Source: JASGCK01 sp031430035
GTDB taxonomy: Bacteria > Pseudomonadota > Gammaproteobacteria > Burkholderiales > Burkholderiaceae_C
Assembly (NCBI GenBank): GCA_031430035.1
Contig: JANPAS010000134.1
Span: 1-34,270, forward strand
Direction: 5' to 3'
DNA: 34,270 nucleotides
The notes beneath the pieces were generated by a model. That model saw only the letters and a list, made by a program, of their open reading frames with translations. It had not been told where the DNA came from and searched no databases. Made by a program: the position numbers and the translations under genes. Below are positions 1 to 9,100 of the stretch, in pieces (the first letter of the stretch is position 1; each line of letters opens with the position of its first letter).

Positions 1-789
1 CACAGCAGAAAGGCTGGCAAAGATGATTTCAGTCAGCATCACCACCGATGTGGTGCTTGATTTGAGCCGCGATGCGCCGTATTGCATGGCGAGGTTGCCA
101 ATCAAAAAGAAAGTGGCCATGCCCACCACGGCAACACCTAGTGTCCACGAAAAATTGGGCAGAGCAGGCACGATTTTTAAGCTCGCTCCAATTGCCGCAA
201 CGCCTAGCGCCGCCAGTGTTCCGCCAGCAAACATAGCCGTCAAGCGCTCGGCGTCTGTTGTTTCGTCGAGCTTCAAAATAAGCGTGTTGGTCAGCGCAAA
301 CGTAAAACCGCCCGCAAGCGCCAACCAGTCAGCAAGCGAGCTTGGAATTGGCCACGGTGAATCTGGATTTTTGAGTACCAAGAGCACGCCTGCTACGGCA
401 AAGCCCAAGCGCAGCAAGCCTTGCGAGCTCATGTGCTCTTTCAGCAGCCACCGCGCCAAGAGCAAAGCCCACGCAGGCATTAAGTAAAAAAGCAGCACCA
501 CGCGAACCACATCGCCCACGGTCACCGCCCAGTTGAAGGCGACGTTGGTAAAGCCTGAGGCTAGTGCCAAAAGCCACAATCCACGCGCGGAGTCGTTCAA
601 ACTAAAGAGTGCTGGCCATACGCGCGGCATGTACAGCGTAACGGCCAAGAGCACAAGCGCAAACGTCAGTCCTGTCGCCCATAGCGGATGCAATCCAGCG
701 CCTTCCATAAAGCGCAAAGGCCACCATGACACTCCCCACACAAACGCATTGGTGATGAGTGCCATGACGGCCCATACGTTCTGGGTCAT
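1..789 (-). CDS. EamA/DMT-family transporter, C-terminus cut by window edge
   Basis: Inner-membrane permease of the drug/metabolite transporter superfamily; the substrate cannot be told. Reading the minus strand from the ATG at 789 gives 263 residues open to the window edge. It starts MTQNVWAVMALITNAFVWG and is made of successive hydrophobic segments. The stretch NWAVTVGDVVRVVLLFYLMP followed by a short loop and a basic residue pair is the usual end of the first EamA repeat. A second repeat begins near residue 150 and contains the typical QYGASRLKSSTTSVVMLTE-like helix. The full family length is about 290-300 residues, so only some 30-40 residues are missing. An in-frame TAA lies 11 codons upstream of the ATG, and there is no other start between. 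It lies 45 bp downstream of the helicase gene on the same strand and may be cotranscribed with it. The family call is confident; the role is unknown. Confidence 0.88.
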   Translation of the reverse strand, partial: MTQNVWAVMALITNAFVWGVSWWPLRFMEGAGLHPLWATGLTFALVLLAVTLYMPRVWPALFSLNDSARGLWLLALASGFTNVAFNWAVTVGDVVRVVLLFYLMPAWALLLARWLLKEHMSSQGLLRLGFAVAGVLLVLKNPDSPWPIPSSLADWLALAGGFTFALTNTLILKLDETTDAERLTAMFAGGTLAALGVAAIGASLKIVPALPNFSWTLGVAVVGMATFFLIGNLAMQYGASRLKSSTTSVVMLTEIIFASLSAV

Positions 790-834
790 TTTTTGCCCGC
801 AAACCTCATGAATAGTGGCTTAGCGAGAAGTCAA

Positions 835-2910
835 TTAACGCCAGCCGCGACCCGCTGGTGCTACGCTTGGACGTGGTGCACGATCAGCACCTAGTGTTGG
901 ACGTGCACCAGCGTGGGCTGGTGAAGTTGAGCGAGGAGCTCCGAAATCCTTACGCGGCGTATCGTGACGCGGTGCGGCGTTGAAGTCTTTGCGGGGTGCA
1001 GCAGGCGCGCCAAAGTCACCTGTGCCAAATGTACGACGCGGCGCGTCAAAATTTGCGAAATTGGAGCGGGGTGCGCGTTCAGCACGCTCTACAAAACTAT
1101 GCGGTGCTGGCGTAGAGAGGCCGCGTGGGTCATGACGTGCATCTTGTGCTGCTTGGCGATTGGCAAAGCTGTCGTCGCGCGGTGCGCGGTCAGCGCGGTC
1201 GCCAAACGGACGGCCACGTGGTGCGCCGCGATCAGCGAAGCCGCCACCTGCGCGCTCACCAAAGCTAGGGCGATCACCACCAAAGCCGCTTGAGCGCTCG
1301 CCGAATCCACCGCGTGCAGGTGCACGATCAGCAAAACCACCACGGTCACCAAAACTACGTGGCTCGTTGCGACCTTGGTAGCCACCGCCGCCGTTGCGGT
1401 CGTTGAAACCACTTGCACCGCCGTAGCTGCGTCCGCGGCTGCCAGGTGCTGGCTTAGGCGAGAACTTGCTTGGTACGCGGCGTGGTTCTAAACCTTCCAC
1501 CACAGACGGCTCTACGCGGTTGTTGGTGAATTGCTCGATGCGTCTCCAGTTGAAGGCTTCCGAGTGATTGACCAAACTCACGGCAACGCCAGAGCGCCCT
1601 GCACGGCCAGTGCGGCCGATACGGTGAACGTAATCTTCGGACTGCTTAGGTAAATCAAAGTTAACCACGTGGCTAATATCAGGCACGTCAAGTCCGCGAG
1701 CAGCCACATCGGTAGCGACCAGCACTTGCATCTTGCCGCCGCGCAGCAAACCTAGCGTGCGATTGCGCGCGCCTTGGCTCATGTCACCGTGCAAAGCACC
1801 AGCGGCAAAGCCGTTGTCGGCTAATTGTTCGGCGAGCTGATCTGCGTCACGTTTTGTAGCTGTGAAAACAATCGCTTGCTTCATCGTTGCATCGCGCAAG
1901 ATGTGATCTAACAAGCGGTGCTTGTGTCCCATGTCATCGGTGAAATGCATGCGCTGCTCGATGGCGCTTTGGTCAAGCTTTGTCGCTTTGATCGAAATGC
2001 GTTCAGGATCTTTCAACATGCGACGTGCGAGTGCTGCCACACGCTCGTCCAGTGTTGCCGAGAACATCACAGTTTGACGGCCAGCAGGCGTGCTGTGCAA
2101 AATTTGATCAATGTCATCTTGGAAACCCATATCCAACATGCGGTCGGCTTCGTCAAATACCATCATGGTGAGCTTAGACAAATCAATACGGCCAGAGCCG
2201 ATGTGGTCTAGCAAGCGGCCAGGTGTTGCGACCAAAATGTCGGGCATACGCGCCAGCATCTCCAATTGTTTTGGATAAGGCATGCCGCCCAAAATGCTTG
2301 TCACTTCGATGTGGCGCAGGTATTTACCGAAGTCGGCCGTTGCGGCAGTCACTTGCTGGGCAAGCTCGCGCGTTGGAGTCAGCACTAACACGGAAGGCTG
2401 CGCAGGGCCGCGCGCTTTAGCGCCACGTCCTGTTTTTAGACCGCCTTTGTCGCCGTAGCGATCACCACCGCGGTGGTTTTTACCGGGACGACCACGGCCA
2501 CGGCGCTCTTCGACCATTGCTGGACGAATAGCTTCTAGCGATTCGTCCACTGGCAATGATGCAATTTTGTGCAAAGCTGGCAACATAAATGCAGCCGTTT
2601 TGCCAGAGCCTGTTTGCGAAGACACCATCAAGTCGCGACCAGCCAAGAAGGCCGGAATCGCTTTGGCTTGAACGGGTGTAGGCTCGGTGAAGCCAAGATC
2701 GGTCAGTGCCCGCACGATATCGGCGTTGAGGCCAAGTGACGCGAAGACGTTTGTTTTATTAATAAATGTTGCGGCGGCATCGGCTGACAAATCAGCAGAT
2801 AACTCGGCAGGAATTGCTTCTGGCGCAAGATGGGCGTTAGCAACAACGTCAGTCGTTGTAACGATAGTGGTAACTTCTTCGTTAGAAGTTGTAATTTGAA
2901 TATCAGACAT
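835..2910 (-). CDS. DEAD-box ATP-dependent RNA helicase (RhlE-like) with basic insert and RGG-rich tail
   Basis: ATP-dependent RNA helicase of 691 residues, expected to remodel RNA duplexes in the cytoplasm (cold adaptation, ribosome assembly or decay). Motifs in order: Q motif around F56-Q81, motif I SQTGSGKT (98-105), PTRELAQQ (179-186), DEAD (253-256), SAT (284-286) and HRIGRTGRAG (429-438). Residues about 120-170, between motif I and motif Ia, form a Gly/Arg/Lys-rich insertion absent from compact RhlE proteins. Residues about 490-691 are a disordered tail with many RGG, FGDR and FADR repeats, expected to bind RNA non-specifically. An N-terminal extension of about 50 residues rich in T, V and A precedes the core. 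The start is the ATG at 2910 with a weak GAG upstream. The family is certain. The subfamily (RhlE rather than CsdA/DbpA) is inferred from the core sequence and the lack of a DbpA-type RNA-binding domain. Confidence 0.95.
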   Translation of the reverse strand: MSDIQITTSNEEVTTIVTTTDVVANAHLAPEAIPAELSADLSADAAATFINKTNVFASLGLNADIVRALTDLGFTEPTPVQAKAIPAFLAGRDLMVSSQTGSGKTAAFMLPALHKIASLPVDESLEAIRPAMVEERRGRGRPGKNHRGGDRYGDKGGLKTGRGAKARGPAQPSVLVLTPTRELAQQVTAATADFGKYLRHIEVTSILGGMPYPKQLEMLARMPDILVATPGRLLDHIGSGRIDLSKLTMMVFDEADRMLDMGFQDDIDQILHSTPAGRQTVMFSATLDERVAALARRMLKDPERISIKATKLDQSAIEQRMHFTDDMGHKHRLLDHILRDATMKQAIVFTATKRDADQLAEQLADNGFAAGALHGDMSQGARNRTLGLLRGGKMQVLVATDVAARGLDVPDISHVVNFDLPKQSEDYVHRIGRTGRAGRSGVAVSLVNHSEAFNWRRIEQFTNNRVEPSVVEGLEPRRVPSKFSPKPAPGSRGRSYGGASGFNDRNGGGGYQGRNEPRSFGDRGGFADRAPARGGFGERSSGFGGDRPSFGERAGGGFADRGAPRGRPFGDRADRAPRDDSFANRQAAQDARHDPRGLSTPAPHSFVERAERAPRSNFANFDAPRRTFGTGDFGAPAAPRKDFNAAPRHDTPRKDFGAPRSTSPAHAGARPTLGADRAPRPSVAPAGRGWR

Positions 2911-3153
2911 AAAAGCTCACAAATAAATGCAGGAGCCACGCGCAAAATACAAGCGAGCGCACTGCAACAAAGCAGTGATGCTTGAAAGCTATAAAAGCTT
3001 ACAGATGCGAACTAGGCGCCGACGTTGGACAGATCAAAAGATTCCGCCTTAAACAGCAACGACGCCTTGAAGAGACAGGACTAAAGATCTTTTCAGATCC
3101 AAACCCAGAGTAGAGAAGGAGACGTTGCAACAAAATCACTAAAAATTAGCGAT
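2911..3153 (-). promoter_or_regulatory. Long structured 5' leader of the helicase mRNA
   Basis: If transcription starts near 3153 from the promoter at 3160-3189, the helicase mRNA has a leader of about 240 nt with no open reading frame of note. It can form several small hairpins: CACTGC/GCAGTG with a 6-nt loop (2960-2977), AAGCT/AGCTT around 2986-3000, a GATCT/AGATC stem closed by a GAAA tetraloop (about 3086-3099), and an AT-rich stem at the extreme 5' end (3136-3152). Long structured leaders are known in cold-inducible and autoregulated DEAD-box helicase genes. That this one regulates is inference. Confidence 0.45.
3136..3152 (-). terminator. Weak hairpin with U-run downstream of the exoprotein gene
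   Basis: On the minus strand TCGCTAA and TTAGTGA pair over 7 bp (one G-U) around a TTT loop, and TTTT follows. It lies 28 nt after the exoprotein stop. The stem is AT-rich, so termination would be inefficient, and it overlaps the predicted 5' end of the helicase transcript. Confidence 0.3.
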
Positions 3154-3159
3154 GATCAT

Positions 3160-3189
3160 ATTGTACTCGGTAAAAACCCTTATCGACAA
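3160..3189 (-). promoter_or_regulatory. Putative sigma70 promoter for the helicase
   Basis: On the minus strand TTGTCG (3184-3189) is followed after 18 bp by TACAAT (3160-3165). The -35 element lies inside the last codons of the exoprotein gene, and the predicted start point is near 3153. Confidence 0.45.
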
Positions 3190-6100
3190 GTTTCAATATC
3201 ATCAAGATCTGGCGGCAGCCTAACGCCTGTATCAATACAAGTCCCAGCACGGCCACCAATCTGAGTGTTCAATTGGATGGGTTTAAAGCTAGCGCTCGTT
3301 GAGACGCCAACTGGCACATTAAATTCGCCGTTACGAGTAACTGGCATATTGACGCTATCGCCGCGCCCTGTAGTTCCCTCACTCGCAGGCAGTGCGCGCT
3401 CACTAACTAGCACTAATGTTTCTACAAAAATACTCGCCACAGTACCCGTCGGGGTTATTGTCGGTGTCGGTGTCGGTGTTGGCGTTGGCGTTGGCGTTGG
3501 CGTTGGCGTTGGCGTTCCAGTGATATTTGCGCCAAGTGCATTAACAATGCTTGAGCCTCCAGACATGGTGTAATTTACCGTATCGCGAAGGACATTTGTC
3601 AAATTTATCGTCTGAAGTCCCACACTAGCATTGGTAAATGCAGCACTGGTATTAATAGCTGTAAAGGTTGTGCTCGTGTTAAGGCTGCCGTTGGCTCGCG
3701 CCACGTTACCTAGCAAAACAGTGCCGGTGCTATTGGAAATAACAGTTGCACTCGTTGTATTGTCAAACACTTTGTCGGAGACAGAGCCGTTCGTGGTGAT
3801 CGTCACGTTGGCTTTGCTGATCGTTGCAGTCAAATTCGCAGAACCAGAACCACCACCTGAAATCGTATAGTTTGTCGTGTCGCTCAGCGTATATGTAATA
3901 TTGACATTTTTAGCGATGCCTGCCGTGGCATTACTAAAGCCACCAGAGACCGTTAATGTCGTGAAGGTGCTATTCGCGTTAACCGCACCATTAGCTGCGC
4001 TGCTATTACCCAATTGCACCACAAAGCCATTTGAAATAGCCGCATTAGTCGTTGTGTCATAAACCTTATCGGCAACAGTAATCGTTCCATTCACGCTCAC
4101 GTTGGCTTTGCTGATCACCGCGCTATTGGTACCCACACGTACGCTGCTGCCACCCACCAAGGTGTAGTTAGCCGTGTCTTGCAGGGCTGCGGTGAGGTTC
4201 ACCGTTTGCGTACCCGCGCTGGCGTTGGTGAAGCTGCTGGTGGTGTTGACTGCCGTGAAACTCGTGCTGGTATTGACAGAGCCGTTGGCCAAGCTTGCAT
4301 TGCCAAGTGCCACGGTTCCCGTGGCGTTGGTGGTGATGAAACTACTCGTCGTGGTATCAAACACTTTGTCGGAGGCCGAGCCGTTGGTCGTGATCGTCAC
4401 GTTGGCTTTGCTGATCACTCCGCCCGTAGCATTAATGGTTTGATTGACAAAATAGCCCGAAACCGTGCCATTCATCACGAGGTTTGTATTGGTTACATTG
4501 ACACTCAGTCCCGTGCCTGCTGATGACGTGTTATAGGCCGTCTTTGCGGGGCTTGCCGTAAAGTTGATCGTATCGCCATCAATCAAGCCTGTGACGTTGT
4601 AATTGCCTGTAGCGGTGGCATTTGTCGTATCGTAGACCTTGCTGTTATTCAGCGCTGTAATTGTGATGTTGGGGGCAATGCGGTAAAACACATTGAGCAA
4701 TTGGCTGGTGTTAACTGTGCCGCCATTAACCGCCGTGTTGTACGCCTTGGTTGTCGTGGACAGGTTTGCGCCCGCAATTAAACTTTGGAATTTGCTGGTG
4801 TTGGCATTAGTCGTGTTCGGTGTGCCGCTATAAATAATCGTTGTGCCGCCGCCGCCCGCGGTATTGGCGTTTATGCTGAGCGCCGTTCCAACAATCACGT
4901 CACCGCCCGTTGCAACGCCTGCAGCGTATTGGCTTCCTGCGTCTAGAGTAATGTTGGTACCAGACGAGAGATTGCCGTTTAGCGTCAAATTACCATTCGT
5001 GACGTTCGCGAGTAGGCTACTGCTTGCAGTCGTCAGCGCGATATTGCCAAGCGCCGAGGATTGGTTTGCGCTAATTGCGAGGCTACCCGTACCCGTGATA
5101 CTGCCGCCCGTCTGCACAAAACCACTGCCGCTACTGCCTGCATTGGCAAAGAATCCAACATTGCCCGAGATGGTCATGTTGCCGCCACTGAAGAAAACGC
5201 CATAACTAATATTCGACCGCCCACTCACTACGCCACCCAAAGTAGTATTGCCGCCGACAAAGAAAACACCCACGTCACCGCCAGAGGCCACGCCCGTTAT
5301 GTTATTTCCAGCATTTTGCGCGGCAAGATTGCCAGAAAATTGAACCGCGTTTTTACCTGTCAAAGCGGTCGTATTACCACTAATCTGCAAAATACCCGTC
5401 GTGTTAATGGTTGAGTTGGCGGTCAAAGTGACTCCGCCAGCACCCGTACCGTCCCCCGCACTAATGTTGATCGCCGCGTTGCTGGTGGATGCACCCAAAA
5501 TCGTCATGCCAGCCAGCGAGATGTTGGCCGATGTGCTCACCAGAACACCTGGTCCATTAAATGAGCTACCAGTCAGCGTCGTGTTGGGCAGTGTGAGCGT
5601 GATATTGTTTGTCCCGTTGCCAACAAAGATACCTGCGCCCGCATTGGCTGTGCCGCCCAAGATGACACTGCCGCCATTTTGCAGTACGGCCACCGTTCCC
5701 GCGCTCAAATTCATGCCATAAATAGTTGAATTGGTGCTATTGCCCGTAATGCCCGTGATGCAAGACGTGTTGCCTGCCGTGGCATTGACCGTCAAGCAGC
5801 CACTGCTGAACCAAACACCAGTGCCTTGTGCCGAACTGCCTGTAATGGAGGCGTTCCCAATGAGAAAGTGACCGCCGCCTCCACTGAGGAGTACGCCTTG
5901 AGCTGTATTAGAAAACCCCGTAGTGTTGGCTGAAAAAGTGTTATTGCCAGCGTTATAGACCACACCTGGACCTGTATCAGAGCTGCCCGTAGTGACGCCT
6001 GAGACCGTATTATTACCGCCCCCGTAATACACGCCGACACTTGTATTAGAACTACCCACGGTAAGCCCTGAGACCGTATTGTTGCCGCCAAGATAATAAA

Positions 6101-9100
6101 CGCCCACAGAAGCGAGGCTAGCCACGCCAACGGTGTTACCTAAGATAGTGCTATTGCCGCCAAAATAGAGTACGCCTATGTTTGTATTAGACATGCCCGT
6201 GGTATTACCTGTAATAGTTCTGGCGCCATTGAAATAATACACACCGTAGTATGAGTTGGAGCTGCCCGTAGTATTGCCAGAAACCGTATTATTTCCGCCA
6301 GAATATCGCACACCCGCCCCCGTATTCGAGTTACCCGTGGTGTTACCAGAAATAGTGTTATTGCCGCCAAAGTAATTTACGCCCGCAGTACCCGTCCCAC
6401 CCGCATTAGAAACACCTATTACATTGCCCGTAATCGTGTTGTTACCAGCCACATACGTGACTGCACTACCGCCCGCATTGACAAAACCGAAAAGACTACC
6501 TGAGATCGTATTGCCGCCGCCTGAAAATGCTACGCCCGCATTCGAGTTGCCGCTACCTGCGACATTACCCGAAATCGTGTTATTCCCGCCACTGAAGCTC
6601 ACCCCTATGCCGCTTACGGCTGTCCCCGTGACACATCCAGAAATACTCGTATTTGCGCCACTGAACCGCACGCCATAGTATGTGTTGGTTACGCCAGCAA
6701 TATTCGCGCCCAGTGTTTGATTGCCAGTAATAAAACTAACGCCAGCGCCCGTATTCGAATAGCCAGTAATGTTGCTACTTGTGTTTAACGCCGTAATCGT
6801 GCCTGAAACTGCAACACCATCAATCGCACCTAGCGCCGTTGTATTACCACTAATCCGCAAAATCCCCGTCGTATTAATCGTTGAGTTGGCGGTCAAAGTA
6901 ACCCCGCCCGCACCCGTACCGCCGCCCGCACTGATGTTGATTGCCGCGTTGCTGGTGGATGCGCCCAAAATTGTCATGCCAGCCAGCGTGATGTTGGCCG
7001 ATGTGCACACCAAAACGCCCGTACCGCTAATCGAACTACCTGAGAGCGTACTATTGGGGGAAACAAGGTTGATATTGCCCGAGCCATTGGTCACCACAAT
7101 GCCTGCGCCAGTGTTTGACGAGCCCGAAATATTGGCATTGCTCACACTGGTGGCGTTGCCAATCACGACACCTGTATTAGTGTTAGATGTGCCCAGAATA
7201 GAAATATTACCCGTGCCCGTTGATGTCAACGTACCGCCCGAGATATTGATACCCACGCCCGTGTTTGATAGTCCAGACAAAATAATCCCGCCGCTTGGCG
7301 TGTTATTGAGTGTGGTTGCCGCCGATATGTTAAGACCCGTACCGCTGTTGGATGTGCCCGAAAGACTCAGCGTGCCGTTACCTGTGTTGAGATAGTTACC
7401 CGATATGCCCGCCAAACCGGCGCCGCTATTGGATCGCCCTTGTAAGTAGATACTGCCGTTGCTGCTAAGGTTTAGCGTAGGCGCGATGTAAAATGTGATG
7501 CCGCCCTCACTAGATAAGTTAGCAAAGCCCGACACATTCAAACTGCCAGAGCCGTTGCTAATAAGCGTAGATGTTGTGTTGAAAAAGACTGCGCCGCTGG
7601 CCGTAGCATTGGTATAACCCACAACATTGATATTGCCCGCACCCGTATTGTTAATACTCAGCGCCGTACCGTTAATAGCGATGCCATAGCCCGTATTGGA
7701 CGAGCCTATCAATGTCAGGTTGCCACTACCGTTATTAGCAAATGCCAGCGAAGAACCTGAGTCTACAGAAATGCCTACGTTTGTAGCAGACGAACCGACA
7801 ATATTGACATATTGACCCCCAGCAGTATTAAATGTGAACGCGCCCGCCGCAAACCGCACACCCGTACCATTTCCAGTAGATATGCCCGTCACGTTCACGT
7901 TACCGCCAATCGCAACACTGCCGCCAGCAAAATAAAGGCCCTCTGAAACGACTGAAGTTCCCGTTAAGCCGGCATTAAAAGTCGAACTCCCTCCGACCCA
8001 AAAAATACCCTGGCCGTTTGTATTAATGGTCGAACAGATAAGCCCAGTCACATTGCCATTAAAGGTTTGGGTGCCGCCCTCAAAACCAATCCCTCCGCCA
8101 GCAAAAGTTGCTGTCGCCAAGGGACTGGTCTGCACGCCCAGCACCAAGCCATTGAAAGTTTGATTCCCGCCATTGAAGTCAATACCAATGTAGGCATTGC
8201 TCTCACCCGTTACGTTGCTCGTGGTGCCAACAAATGTTTGATTGCCGCCCCTAAAAACAATGCCGCCCGAAGATAGACAGGCGCTAGCCACTCCATTAGC
8301 CGAGGTGTTTCCATACACAACCCCGCCAATGGTTTGATTGCCGCCCGAGAAATTAAGCCCCGAATTATTAGCAGAGCCGACGCTACTTGCATAGCCCGTA
8401 ATATTATTCGCCGCGTTAGTTGCGGTCACATTCCCCAAGAAAACAACGCCGTCACCATCGGCCACAATGCTCCTGTTACCCGAAATCCGCAAAATGCCCG
8501 CGGTATTAATGGTCGAGTTAGCCTGCAAAATAACCCTACCCGCACCCGTACCGCCGCCCGCACTGATGTTGATCGCTGCGTTATTGGTAGACTGACCCAA
8601 AATCGTCATGCCCGCCAGCGCGATGTTGGCCGAGGTGCAGACCAAAACGCCTGAGCCATTAAATGAGCTGCCGCTTAGCGTAGTGTTAGGCAGTGTCAGC
8701 GTGATGTTATTTGTGCCATTGCCCACAAAGATGCCCGCGCCCGCGTTGGCTGTTCCGCTAAAAACAATCGTGCCGCCACTTGCCGCCGCAATCGTTGGAA
8801 CTAGCGACAAGTTCAAACCATAAACTGTGCTGGTAGTGCTATTGCCCGTAATACCTGTGATGCAAGTGGTATTGCCTGCTGTTGAGTTGAGTGTGAGCGT
8901 ACCGCCAGCAAACACGACACCCGAGCCTTGCGCCGAACTGCCCGTAACGGTTGAGTTACCGCTAATGTTGTTGGTTCCCGCTGCAAACTGCACGCCCGTT
9001 GCCGTAGTTGAGAAGCCCGTGATATTGGCATTCGTCACGTTGATGCCGTTACCAATGCGTACACCAAAGTTGGTGTTGGATGTGCCCAAGATGGACACAT

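Noticed and set aside
891..1418. Antisense open frames over the helicase C-terminus
   Set aside because: They result from the GC-biased RGG-repeat coding of the minus-strand gene; their residue composition is not protein-like.
5880..6735. Regularly spaced repeats that might look like a CRISPR array
   Set aside because: The period tracks codons, the repeats are diverged, and the minus-strand frame stays open as beta-helix rungs. No cas genes are present.
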